From Doris montereyensis (Eukaryota > Mollusca > Gastropoda > Nudibranchia > Dorididae), in contig JAXRKP010000462.1 of NCBI GenBank assembly GCA_037039925.1, positions 181,001-245,000 on the forward strand: 64,000 nt of DNA, given 5' to 3'. Made by a program: the position numbers and the translations under genes. Of this stretch, positions 12,589 to 22,069 are shown piece by piece; positions within the stretch are counted from its first letter, which is position 1, and each line of letters begins with the position of its first letter. The notes beneath the pieces are model-generated. The model saw nothing but the letters and a program-made list of their open reading frames with translations, was not told the origin of the DNA and searched no databases.

Positions 12589-15500
12589 AATAAATGTAAA
12601 TCTCAAAGATCACTTTTTATTTCGCTCAAATGTAAATCTCAAACTGTAAATGAGTTAAGATAAAATAATAATGAAAAACAAATATTAGGGTAATTCATGC
12701 TAAAGAGAGAAACAAGTAGCCTATGTTGATGTGATGTCGATGTGATGACACTTTTTAGTGTTAGACACTAAAGAGAGTCCAGTGACATAACCATCATGAG
12801 TCTCTTGGTTCATGAGTTCCTTGGTTCAAATCCTAGCAATGCCAGGTCTGATGTTGTGTCCGTTGGGAGAGACATAACCATCATGACATGAGTTCCTTGG
12901 TTCAAATCCTAGCAAACATGTTGTGTCCGTTGGGAGAGACACAACAAACCCCACTCGACCCAGGTGTAAATGGGTACACACAACAGCTTGGACAGCTTGG
13001 GAGTACAAATCTGCGACTGACCCATCATCCTGTCCAGAGAGGGATTATTATCACCTGTTCCGCTTCACACTATAGAAAGCGGAATGAGATCCGGCTCCAT
13101 GGGCGGTAAGGGACCGAAAGGAACTTTATTTACTAGCATATTGAATAAACGGAAATCTTGCAAGACTTCTTTATATCCTATTATATAACTTTAATGTGTA
13201 CAAAACAGGGGGGGGAACTCAGTAGTCCAGAGGTAAGGTGGGTTCGAGCAAAATTAATAAGTCCTACCAAATATCCCGAGATCACCATAGTTGTGGTGGT
13301 GGGTAAATCAAATCGAGTAGAAAACAGGCCTATAGATAATTCCACTATTCTGCTTTACAAGGTGTCTGTCGTGTGAAAATTGTCCACGTCTTGGGTTTGT
13401 AAGATGTTTTAGTTTGATTGTTTCATTGAAATTTACCTTTCCACCAAAAGCAGGGTGATCTCAGAATGAATTAAGAAGAAACAGCAGGATGAAAGAAAAG
13501 TGAAAGAGTGAATAAAAGGGAGCAAGACCTACGAGCAGGCCGCAAACCGCCCACAGGGTTTGTAGGGAGAGAAAAGACAGAAATGAAGGAATTGAAGCAA
13601 AGCAAGCAACAGATGAATCAGACACAGAGGCACAAACCACTGTTTCACATAACTGAACGGAAAAGTAACCTTTTAAATCACATACTCATATAAGAATATA
13701 TATGAATTAGAGAATGGCTTTTACCTTAAGATTACTGTGATTTTTCTTTGCAAGCTCCTTCTCATTGACTTCAAGCAATTCGATCTGTTGTTTCATTTTC
13801 CTCTCCTTTTCTTTGAGCTCATCATTTTCCTGTATCAGCTCAATTGTTTTGTCCGACATCTTGGCTAGCTGGGCGTTGATCGACACGTTCTCACGAATGG
13901 TCCTCTTGGTGGTTTCTGCCATCTGCTTGTTGCTGACTTTCCTGAACTCAGCAGCAACTTGGTTTACTCTCAAAATCATTTCCTTTTTCAGCCTACGAAA
14001 GAGATAAATTGTGAACTGTGAATACACTTAGGTTTAGGTCAGCAGTTATTATCTATATTGAAAATAATAAGGTGTTTGAATAATTTCACCTGTGATAATG
14101 ATTTATTATTATCTGTACAATAATGATGAAAAGTGCCCATCATTCATTGTGTCTTGACAGATAATAAATGAATCAAAACCACTGTTTTATAAATAAACAG
14201 TGACACATACATACAAATTGCTATGATATATCCAGATTCATTGTAGTAGGAAAAAGAGATATGCAAAGAACCTAAATTACAGAGATATTGGTCTTTTCAT
14301 ATTCAAAGACATTTTCCTACACTGCCTAACCTAAAAGAAGCACTTTCGTATTTTCTAAACAAATTATTTTTATGCTCATTGTAAGTATCCTCATTTAAAT
14401 CACTTATAAAATACTTAAATGAACACAAGAAGTTAACCAAATATCTGAACATGAAGAAAATACGTCAGTTTATCATCCTTTGTACCAGAATTTGCTTTGC
14501 TGTAAATTGCAGTTGCAGGGTATTGCCATGTGATTTTGAGTACATTTGGGATCAAGTGTAACATTTTCATTCATGATGATAAAGAGGAGGATTATCTGCT
14601 TAGCATACAGGAAAATTCAGCTTTACGATGATGTACACATTTCTTAAATTGTTTTTCAAGCAAATGCATGGTCTCGCACTAAACCGTTAAATGTTTAACA
14701 TTTTTGTCCGAAAAAAATAATTGTGTACAGCACAATAGCCTAACTGTTAACAAGAAATGTATTTATAAATTGAATTGGAAAATAGCGGAAAAAAGGACTC
14801 CTTTCACCAGACTAAGAGATATATAAACAGGAAAGAATATTTAATTTTTTCATAACATCAGTATTCCATTTTTACACTATCAAACCTATTGAGCATTGTT
14901 AAACACATGTGTCTGATGCAACTTTGCTGGACAGGTAGCTCGTCGGACATATATATCCGACGCGATCACAATGAGTTAAAGATGATCATCGCATAAAACA
15001 ATCTGTTAAACATAATGTTTACGATTTATAAATAGGCCTAACTATGTAAACAATGGATAACAGTAAATTTCAATTGTAAAACATTAATCATCACTAGCAA
15101 AACATTTTGATGAAGCGATTTCCAGATCAATTAATTTGAATATGTGAAGAAAAAAATCGCTACCTGTCTTTATCCATCACAGCTTTCTTCTCAAGTGTAT
15201 ATAGATGTTCCTTGTGGTCAGCATCTTTCTTGGTAAGTTCTTCTTCCATCATAGCAAATTTGGCCATTAAATCTTCTTTCTGAACTTTGAACTCCTCCAG
15301 AGCAGCTAACTTGCCCCCTGTTAAAAAAAGATGAATTTATGGTCAGTAAGTCTGTATCCCTGCACAAGCGCAGGCTCATCGACTGTACATATCATTCAAA
15401 GTCCTTCTCAACTCCAACATTACAATACAGCAGCCTATTAGCAGCTTCATACTAATGCTGACAAGATCTTTCTCTATCTATAGCTGGGTACTCATCGACA

Positions 15501-18500
15501 CCTGAGTCAAGAGGAAAGCAGAGTGAAGTATCTTTCCTAAGAGTACAACGTTGTGAAAAAAAACACCTGGGCCAGAAATGAGGTTTGAGCCAGTATTGTC
15601 ATGATTACACACTCACAACACTAAGCTTTCGCTACAATGCCTCCAAACGCCTGATACAAAAAATGTTGTTATTGTCCGGTGTCATAAATTCATACATTAG
15701 TGATAATCCCCATTATTACTCTATGTGATAATAAAGGATGCAAATATATGAATATAACACACAATTTTATGAATGACCAAATAGACAATTAAAATTTTTC
15801 TTGTTATATTATTGAATTAAACTGATAATGAAAAAATAAGATGGATATCACTGGAAGAACAAAGAGAATAAAGAATAAAGACAATATTTAAAGACTTAAA
15901 TGACCAAATCATGACTTCATCTGATCACAAAATTAAGTGAGAAAGCCTTTTCATTCAGTGGACCCAAAATCTGGATCTCTCTTTCAACTGCCATCAAGAA
16001 GAGCCAAAACATCTTTTCCTTTAAGAAAATGTTCGAGACACATTTTCTTTAGAGACATACTTGTAAACTTGTTATCAATTGACTCGATTGTGGATTATTG
16101 ATATTGTGAAGCGTCTAGAGCCCTTCTATGTATAGGTATATAATAGAAGAAGAAGAAGAAGAAGAAGAAGAAGAAGAAGAAGAAGAAGAAGAAGAAGAAG
16201 AAGAAGAAGAAGAAGAAGAAGAAGAAGAAGAATTAGAATTAGAATTAAAACGAAAGAAGAAGAAGAAGAAGAAGAAGAAGAAGAAGAAGAAGAAGAAGAA
16301 GAAGAAGAAGAAGAAGAAGAAGAAAAGAAGATGAAGAAGAAGAAGAAGAAGAAGAAAAAGAAGAAGAAGAAGAAGAAGAAGAATAAGAAGAAGAAGAAGA
16401 AGAAGAAGAAGAAAAGAAGAAGAAGAAGAAGAAGAAGAAGAAGAAGAAGAAGAAGAAGAAGAAGAAGAAGAAGAAGAAGAAGAAGAAGAAGAAGAAGAAG
16501 AAGAAGAAGAAGAAGAAGAAGAAGAGAAGAAGAAGAAGAAGAAGAAGAAGAAGAAGACAAAGAAGAAGAAGAAGAAGAAGAAGAAGAAGAAGAAGAAGAA
16601 GAAAAACAAGAAGAAAAAGCAAGAAGAAAAAGAAGAAACAACAAAACAACAGAAAGAAGACATGACTATTCATTTGTGACTTTTACAAGGTCAAAAAGAA
16701 AAGCAAAAGACAACTAATAAAACACTCACCAAGAATCATATTCTCAGATGTCAGTTGGTCTTTCATTTCCTGATATTCTGTTCTCTGCTCCTGAATTTGT
16801 TTTTGAAAGCTTCACTTTCATTGTCCCTTGTTTGTTGCAAGCCTATGTGTCTGTCATTCAAGTCCGCAATTTCATCAGCTAAAGAATTTTGTAAAATATA
16901 TTAGAACCTTTAAATAGTTGTTCAATGAAGTAAGCTCATACGAGAATGTACGTACCAAAAAATATTTAATTAAAAGATGTCATTATAAACCAAAGCATTT
17001 CAGCTTATCTAATTAATATCATGTTGTTAGAGTTAAGTGGTTCCAAATGATTTCTATCTGAGAAATAAGCAACTGCATCTTCTATAGAAATACTAAATTG
17101 TACGAGTAGGGAAGGGAGGGGGTGTGGTGTGGTGAAGAAACATGATGCTGATTGATTAGGTCATCACTAGCTTTTGAAAAAAAGAGGAGAGAGAAAGAGA
17201 GATTGGGGTGGGTCGTAACTGTAGGGCTTGGTGAAGAGATTTATTGATCGTGTGATTGAGTAGTCCATCGCGAACATCACACTAAACACATGCAAAGACA
17301 CTGGCACTAATCTACAATGTCTAGGCACACACAGTATGTATTGCTCTTCTACTATAATGGGTATTACATGTACTGTTTGTTCGCAAAAACACCTAGGGGT
17401 AGAGTAGTCATAAGTCAAAGTAAAGTTCCTTCGAGGCCATTAAGGCCCATAGAGCCAGAGCATATCCCTGTTTTTATAGTATGAAGCAGAACAGGTGATA
17501 ATAATCACCCCTGTACAGGACGAGTTTATCACAGGTTTTTACTGCCAAACTAGTGCTTAAAGTACCTCTTTACAACTGTGTCAAATGAGGAAATACATGT
17601 TAAAGTGTCTTTCCCAAAGAATACAATGTCAGTCCTAGCTTTGCTAGGATTCGAACCCATGACCTCATGAACCCATCTGACAGTCTAATCATTTGGCCAC
17701 CTACACCACATAAAGAGCAGTTATAAGGTTGCTTTGCTTTTTATTTTAGTACGGTTTAGGCTTGGTTTATGCTGGCTTTATTAAAAACCATGGGCCATCA
17801 GAGGAACAGAAATTATTTCGGAGTAGAGGTAAATTTCAAATTTTGACTACAGAGGGAAATCTATAAAGAAAATATTAGGATTTGGCAAATATTTCAGACT
17901 AACGCAAGTTTCATACTGAAGGTGTTCAGACTAAATGTTTTCAAGTGTACATGATTTTAAGAGACAATGTGTGACATCTGTTAGTGTCGCAAATAGTGTT
18001 GCTACCATTAAAAAATATTTAAAGACCCATCTTTCATGAAATATTTTTTTTAAATGTCATGATCTTTTAAACGATATTATTATTGTATGGATGATTAATC
18101 CTTTATACAAATGTATTTTACTAATTTGTATAGCCAATTGTTTTATAGCTTTTTAAGATCAGCAATACCTGTGACATTCTTAATGTTGTTTTGGGTGAGT
18201 GTGGTATGCTCGTATATGTGATTATAAAGCGCCTTGAGATTTCAATATAAGGCGCTATGTAAATAAACTTTATTATTTTTATTATTATTAACTGATGAAC
18301 GGAAGCATATTTCTCCAAGCGATTATTTTGTAGTGATTTGTTTTATTCAGATCAATACGTTCTTCTTTCTATTCATAGGGTTACAAATTTAACACAATGA
18401 TTCTTCTCAACATTTAAGCAGTTGCATAAAATTTACCTTTTTGTTCAACTTGTTTCTTCCAAAAGGCCACAATTTCCTTTTTGTCCGTGGCCATCTGGAC

Positions 18501-19663
18501 ATATTTGTCTTGAAATTCCCCATTTGCGACTTCAAGTTCATCACACTTCTTCTGGTATCTGCATACATTGAAGTAAATAAAATTCATTATTTTATAAGAA
18601 CTTCTCTTGCTTTGAGATAAAAACAAGTAAGTAGACAAAACTATATTAAGTTGTAATTTGAAGTTTTCATTATCTCAATTTCAGTCTGCTAAAGATATAC
18701 TTTGTTATATAATTTCTAGTTTTTCTTCCACACATTTCTGACAGAAAATAAACATATAGTAGTTACTACCTACATGCTCATTGCCATAATGCCTGTTTCT
18801 CCTAAATGTCCCCAATCTCAGTGAAACCAATTATTTTCTACATGAATTGTCTTTCTACATATATGCCTGTTTCAACACCAAGATTTTCTCACAAATGCTC
18901 AAAATATGTCCGTAATTGATTAAAACAGTTTTTTTATACATTAAAATGTAATCCCATCGCTAATACTAGCAGGGCTAATCTATGCCCATCAACAGTTTGC
19001 CATGCATTGTAACCATCCTTCATATTCCTATCATAAGAGATGATCAGTCTTCTTTTCTTAACTCCACCCATTTAATCACACAGCCTTTGTCCCATTGGAT
19101 CACTGGTTTGCCACTAAAATAAATTAAGCAATACCATCACACCAGTCTTTATTACATGTTCATAGATATGCTTATCTTAGGGGTTAAAAGGGCCGGGGAG
19201 GGATGGGGTAATCCCAAGTAGTCTCATGGAATCAAGAATTTCAATTTAAAGTAAAATTGGTTATGAGTACTTAAATTAAGTCATAAATTAACTGATTTTA
19301 TCTGTGAATTAGACTTGTCGAAAGTTGTTCCTAAAAAACACAACAACTGACACTACTCACTATAACTTTTATCTTGCCCTGATGACGACATGATAATAAT
19401 AATAATAATACTCTTTATTCTGGTTTTAATCATCGTTAGGACCTTTTTTCTCTCAAAGGCTATTTCACAGGACAGACTGATATATTTCAATTCGTTCCTC
19501 ACCTTTGTAGCCGATTTTCAAGATCTCGAACCTGAACTAGGAAAAATTCTTTTGTTTCTTCATCAAGCTTTGCAACCTGATTAGGTGGGACCTGCTTTGC
19601 TCCTTTCCCTTCCCCCTTTCCTTTCTTTCCTTTACCACTTCCCTTCTTTTTCTTTGGAGGCAT
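7473..19663 (-). CDS. CFAP157: CFAP157, cilia- and flagella-associated protein 157 (10 exons)
   Basis: Coiled-coil axonemal/basal-body protein; in mouse the family is needed for sperm flagellum formation. Ten exons with consensus splice sites give about 553 aa (human 520). Recognised by colinear family motifs: a lysine-rich start (MPPKKKKGSGKGKKGKGEGK), FFLVQVRDLENRLQ, DKKEIVAFWKKQ, ADEIADLNDR, GGKLAALEEF, VMDKDR-LKKEMILRVNQVAAEF, VIKMLTEKCRNQE, KMLENLLVIL and SLGDLGLIPRP. Nearly all of it is predicted helical coiled coil except the basic N-terminus and the proline-containing C-terminus. The start is the first ATG, followed directly by the basic stretch. Intron phases are mutually consistent except where exons 3, 8 and 9 contain 1-base indels (see findings). 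Introns carry SINEs, a MITE, LINE tails and a long GAA/TTC tract. A candidate polyadenylation signal lies near 7131-7136. Identity is secure; the exact C-terminus is less so. Confidence 0.93.
7685..8015 (+). mobile_element. SINE family A with inverted tails on both sides
   Basis: Core GCGAGGTGATGGGTGCCCA...GGGTTCGATTC. Left inverted tail AAATAAATATCGTGAATCCC; right tail ...GGGTATTCGATATTTATTTT. Confidence 0.6.
8575..8715 (+). mobile_element. SINE-like repeat family B
   Basis: Shares CCACCAA-GTGGTGATCTC-GGGTGAATTAAGAGG, CAGCAAGATGAAA and GGACTTACCAGCAG...CCAACCGCCC with the other family B entries. No coding potential. Confidence 0.65.
9096..9304 (-). CDS. CFAP157: CFAP157 exon 9 (one indel likely)
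   Basis: Acceptor TCCAAG|GGAT and donor CAAAG|GTGAGA. Encodes DMPPPTSLLGRSG, then HYSLGDLGLIPRPEQ, the counterpart of the vertebrate YQPGDLGLVPRQ. After LGSLRS the frame joining the last exon reads QKSVSTQTVSTPK, which implies one indel near 9135-9150. T-runs of 17-18 nt flank the exon on both sides (gene strand). Confidence 0.85.
9365..9725 (+). mobile_element. SINE-like family D
   Basis: TGCCCGGACTGCCCAGTAAA...GGATCTCCTTTTTTACAGTC...AACTAGGTGTTGATCCAC...GGTTGAGAGGCTGACATCTT, ending in a tRNA-like GAACCACCAAGTCC. CFAP157 intron 8. Confidence 0.65.
10195..10450 (+). mobile_element. SINE family C
   Basis: AACAGGTGATAAATAATCGC...CTTTCCCAAAGAACTCAATG...GCCAAGATTCGAAACCAGGA...CTTACCACCAGGCCAGCAAT. 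Confidence 0.7.
11028..11227 (-). CDS. CFAP157: CFAP157 exon 8 (frame disturbed)
   Basis: Acceptor CCTCAG|AGCACG and donor GATG|GTGAGT. Begins in one frame with an acidic stretch (DDESMDEEQ), continues in another with FPRCKGRDKMLENLLVILNK (the human equivalent has EMLQQLLVML), and near its end a third segment (SPITPTKKSSVR) is in the frame that joins exon 9. At least two indels are implied, the first near 11180-11190. Confidence 0.8.
11376..11526 (-). CDS. CFAP157: CFAP157 exon 7
   Basis: Acceptor TTTTAG|GGAGG and donor TTACG|GTAAGT. Encodes EEIMGLAKDNELLEENNQGL and RAEIEKIFAQAAEAIRQ. A MITE copy starts about 45 bp upstream of the acceptor on the gene strand. Confidence 0.9.
11572..11877 (+). 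mobile_element. MITE family F, ~305 bp, in CFAP157 intron 6
   Basis: Terminal inverted repeats: left GGTGAAAGTCACAAACCGTG, right GGTTTGCGACTTTCATCATC. Internal text CACAAGAACCAATAGAAACC is shared with 54622-54945 and, inverted, 30465-30785. Confidence 0.75.
12377..12507 (-). CDS. CFAP157: CFAP157 exon 6
   Basis: Acceptor TTTCAG|GTCATC and donor TGCG|GTGAGT. Encodes VIKMLTEKCRNQEAMIAEYE and a Glu/Gln-rich coiled coil ending QQVSSM. An ATT microsatellite lies about 30 nt upstream of its acceptor. Confidence 0.92.
12537..12583. repeat. TAA microsatellite near CFAP157 exon 6 acceptor
   Basis: (TAA)n about 30 nt upstream of the exon 6 splice acceptor on the gene strand. Confidence 0.9.
12765..13130 (-). 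mobile_element. SINE family C with duplicated tRNA-like end
   Basis: Minus-orientation copy. The segment CCTTGGTTCAAATCCTAGCA plus TGTTGTGTCCGTTGGGAGAG occurs twice (from 12816 and from 12893). Confidence 0.7.
13195..13320 (-). mobile_element. SINE-like family D, internally deleted
   Basis: ACTCAGTAGTCCAGAGGTAA joined directly to GTCCTACCAAATATCCCGAG; the middle of the element is missing. Confidence 0.5.
13425..13560 (+). mobile_element. SINE-like repeat family B
   Basis: TTCATTGAAATTTACC...GGGTGATCTCAGAATGAATT...AACAGCAGGATGAAAGAAAA...CCGCAAACCGCCCACA. Confidence 0.65.
13725..13992 (-). CDS. CFAP157: CFAP157 exon 5
   Basis: Acceptor TCGTAG|GCTG and donor TTAAG|GTAAAA. Encodes LKKEMILRVNQVAAEFRKVS, a long heptad-rich helix, ending HSNLK. 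Joins in phase 2 and leaves phase 0. Open throughout. Confidence 0.93.
15164..15317 (-). CDS. CFAP157: CFAP157 exon 4
   Basis: Acceptor TTAACAG|GGGG and donor GACAG|GTAGCG. Encodes GGKLAALEEFKVQKEDL through EKKAVMDKDR, nearly identical to the vertebrate block GGKLAALEEF...KKSVLDKDR. Open throughout. Confidence 0.93.
15385..15660 (+). mobile_element. SINE-like family C2
   Basis: ACCTGAGTCAAGAGGAAAGC, TTTCCTAAGAGTACAACGTT and CACCTGGGCCAGAAATGAGG are shared, inverted, with 56600-56800. Confidence 0.55.
15890..16146 (+). mobile_element. LINE 3' end (non-LTR reverse transcriptase C-terminus)
   Basis: In frame: LSEKAFSFSGPKIWISLSTA, then IKKSQNIFSFKKMFETHFL and a stop. This is the usual C-terminal signature of Jockey/CR1-like polymerases (...FSxxxPKIWNSLPxxI...SFKxxLKTHL). 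After it come a 3' UTR with TGTGAAGCGTCTAGAGCCC and the GAA tract. Sits antisense in CFAP157 intron 3. Confidence 0.8.
16147..16636. repeat. ~490-bp GAA/TTC tract, CFAP157 intron 3
   Basis: Almost pure polypurine on the plus strand (UUC in the transcript), interrupted by GAATTAGAATTAGAATT at 16230-16246. Directly follows a LINE 3' end; lies about 95 bp from the exon 3 donor. Confidence 0.95.
16730..16878 (-). CDS. CFAP157: CFAP157 exon 3 (contains a 1-base deletion)
   Basis: Acceptor CTTTAG|CTGAT and donor CTTG|GTGAGT. Opens as ADEIADLNDRHIGLQQTRDN. At the A5 run (16800-16804, gene strand) the frame is lost, and the conserved QLTSEN-MIL continues in the next frame. The observed length is 149 nt; the phase needed by exon 4 requires 150. 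Either a sequencing deletion or a real frameshift. Confidence 0.85.
17420..17710 (+). mobile_element. tRNA-derived SINE family C
   Basis: TTCCTTCGAGGCCATTAAGG...GAACAGGTGATAATAATCAC...CTTTCCCAAAGAATACAATG...GCTAGGATTCGAACCCATGA, ending with a reversed tRNA-like box B and TTGGCCACCTA. In CFAP157 intron 2. Confidence 0.75.
17990..18300 (+). mobile_element. LINE 3' UTR fragment
   Basis: Begins with the remnant VATIKKYLKTHLS-stop, followed by a 3' UTR ending AAAGCGCCTTGAGATTTCAA...GGCGCTATGTAAATAAA and a TTATTATT tail. This is typical of CR1/Jockey-like 3' ends. Antisense in CFAP157 intron 2. Confidence 0.7.
18437..18558 (-). CDS. CFAP157: CFAP157 exon 2
   Basis: Acceptor ATGCAG|ATACC and donor AAAAAG|GTAAAT. 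Encodes YQKKCDELEVANGEF and DKKEIVAFWKKQVEQK. Joins exon 1 in phase 2 and leaves phase 1. Confidence 0.92.
18761..19150 (+). mobile_element. family G element, truncated copy (CFAP157 intron 1)
   Basis: Terminus TAGTAGTTACTACCTACATG, then CAATCTCAGTGAAACCAATT, TCCGTAATTGATTAAA and CCCATTGGATCACTGGTTTG, colinear with the reverse complement of 59580-59970. Confidence 0.6.
19503..19663 (-). CDS. CFAP157: CFAP157 exon 1 (start codon)
   Basis: ATG at 19663-19661. Encodes a Lys/Gly-rich N-terminus, then KLDEETKEFFLVQVRDLENR. Donor CAAAG|GTGAGG; ends in phase 2. Matches the start of vertebrate CFAP157, which has the same basic stretch followed by FYHIQIRDLEDRL. Confidence 0.92.
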
Positions 19664-19830
19664 AGTTACATGTGGTGTGGGTTCTCTAAAACGGTAAGGA
19701 ACGTCCTACACAAATTTTGTGCTCTATTTTACTCCACAACAGAACGGTAGGCTGGCACAAAGTTCACAGGAAAACAGCAGCCATTTTGTTGCTTTGCTTG
19801 TAACTTGGTAACGAAGCAGAATAAAAAAGA
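19664..19830 (-). promoter_or_regulatory. CFAP157 proximal promoter / 5' UTR with X-box-like and YY1-like sites
   Basis: Read on the gene strand, GTTACCAAGTTAC (19812-19800) matches the RFX X-box half-site pattern GTNRCC-N-RGYAAC with one mismatch. CAAAATGGCTGC (19788-19777) fits the YY1 core AANATGGC. Both lie 115-150 nt upstream of the ATG, where X-boxes of ciliary genes usually sit. Sites are read from sequence; function is inferred from the gene being ciliary. Confidence 0.5.
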
Positions 19831-20144
19831 CTAATCTGCAATCAACACATTTCTGTTTTTCGCAGTATGAAATATTCTTAATTAATCATCATGCGAATGT
19901 TACTTTTACGCAAATGTGTTTATAATGCTGACATTTCTTACAATCAACATTTCATCCGATTATTTTAACTCCAAGCATTCGCAAATTTTGTTTTCCAAGT
20001 GGTGTAATTCTAAGGTTTTAACGAAACGAAAATAGAGTTCTTTTTTATTAGCCTTGTTTCCTGTCTAGTGTCTAGTTCCGAAGTTCCGACAGGCGACAAC
20101 TTTGCCCGAACGTAAAATTCCTCTCCGTCGCCATTAGACAGAAT

Positions 20145-20455
20145 CTACTGGATATAGATATAGATCTGGAGCCAAATCTCATATTAAATATGATCTAGAT
20201 TGCAGTTATAGGGCTTGATGAATTCTACATTACGTCATATATTTGAAGAAGTGAGTACCGCTTAACGTTTGAATCAGGTTCTTCTTCTAGAATCTAGTTA
20301 GAATAATATATCTAGACTCTAGATCTAGATCTAGATCTAGTAGAGCCTAAATCTAGGCTAGTTAAATCTCTAGATCTAGACTTATGGATCTAGAGATGGT
20401 CTACAGATTCTAGATCTCAAGTTTAGATTAGATATCTAGAGCTCTAGACCTTGTC
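20145..20455. repeat. GATCTA-rich patch upstream of CFAP157
   Basis: Dense overlapping TCTAGATCTAGA-type sequence, about 500-800 bp upstream of the CFAP157 ATG. Confidence 0.75.
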
Positions 20456-20575
20456 ACTTGTGTCAGCTGCATTTACAAATTCATCCGAACCAGGATAGTA
20501 TCTGGACAATTTTTAACATCACATTTAGGCAGAATGAATGTTAGTAAAGTGATCAAACTTGTTAATTAATATATA

Positions 20576-22069
20576 TGGCAGGTTTTACAAAAATGGGACC
20601 CAATGATAACTTGAACTCTTCAATTAATATTTCTTAAAGTCTAATTGATGAATCTTCTTAACATTTGGTCCATGTATAACTTTGACATCGCAGATATAAA
20701 AAACATAATATTGTGAAATTTGCTTTCAATTTGTGTGTTTTGTGAATATTTTTTTGGTGCGAACGTCAGCAATTGAGCATTTCCTCTTTTTAATAAGTCC
20801 CTTTTCACCATAAAGTAGGTGAGGTCAACGACCTTTTATTCTGTTTACTTTAATTCCATTTGAAAGAGAATTGTTCAAAGAAAATTTGACGAGTTCTAAA
20901 TATTTTTTATCTTTTGCAGTGATCACGTGAGGCAGGTTTCAGATTTTCGTTATTATGTAACAACTGTTGTCTACAAATGAACACACAGTAAGAGCTGAAA
21001 AAAACAGTTGAAAAATACGTAAAAGTGCCGTTTTATGATCTGGAGTGAAAGAAAAACGTATTCCTACGACCATATATTCTGTAAAAGACACGAAAAAAAT
21101 CATATGTCAGGTTTCACAAAATGGTCCATCCCCATTTCCTTCTTATGTCAAAATGTACATGTTATATTTCTTACAAGTGTTATATACCATGTTAAAGCTT
21201 AGAACCTGAGGATTCCAAATATATGATGCCTTTAAGCGATAGCAAAGGACTGTGAGGCTAGTAAATTAGCTTTTAAAAGTCATGTTTTTCAGTCAAGGGG
21301 CATAACTGTGAAAATTCTAGGTCCAATGCCAGTGACACAATGTTACACGGAACTGCACGAGTCCGTCGACTGAGGTTTCCTGGCGTTTATTTAGTGACGT
21401 AACGCTTGGGTATCTGGTTTGGAGAGTTCCCTGACTTTTTCCCTAGTTCGCAATAAGATGTGAAGTCTGTGTTTGTGTTTCCAGATATTACCGTTATTAG
21501 ATCCCAGATCGGAAAAAAAAAATTTGTGCAGACGTAGTTACGTATTATTTTTATCGTGTCTTTTACAGGATAAATGGCCGTAGGAATACGTTTTCTTTCA
21601 CTCGAGATCATAAAACAGCGCTTCTACGTATTTTTCAACCGTTTTTTCAGCTCTTCCTGCGTGTTCATTTGTAGACCACAATTGTTACATAATAATGAAA
21701 ATCTGAAACTTGCCTCACATGGTCACTGCGAAAGGTAAAAAAAATTAGACCTCGCCAAATTTTCTTTGAACAATTCTCTTTCACATGGAATTATAGAAAA
21801 CAATAAAAGGTCGTTGACCTCACCTACCTTAAGGTGAAAAAGGACTTATTAAAAAGAGGGAAATGCCAGCAGTCTCAATTGCTGACGTTCGCACCCAAAA
21901 GATATTCACAAACACACAAATTGAAAGCAAATTTTACAATATTATGATTTTATTTCTGCGATGTCAAAGCTATACATGGACCAAATAGAAGATTCATCAA
22001 TTAGACTTTGAGAAAGATTAATTGAAGAGTTCAAGTTATCATTGGGTCCTATTTTTGTGAAACTTGCCA
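20576..22069. mobile_element. 1.5-kb DNA transposon with ~520-bp terminal inverted repeats
   Basis: Left arm 20576-21096 and right arm 21551-22069 are near-complete reverse complements. Outer ends are TGGCAGGTTTTACAAAAATG and its mirror ending CTTGCCA; inner ends are at GTAAAAGACACG. Both sides are flanked by TATA (20572-20575, 22070-22073), a possible TA-type target duplication. The ~455-bp centre has no convincing ORF. Structure fits a foldback or long-TIR non-autonomous element. Confidence 0.85.

Noticed and set aside
16115..16717. ORFs of poly-Glu, poly-Lys, poly-Arg, poly-Ser, poly-Leu and poly-Phe
   Set aside because: Translations of the GAA tract, which lies inside a CFAP157 intron.
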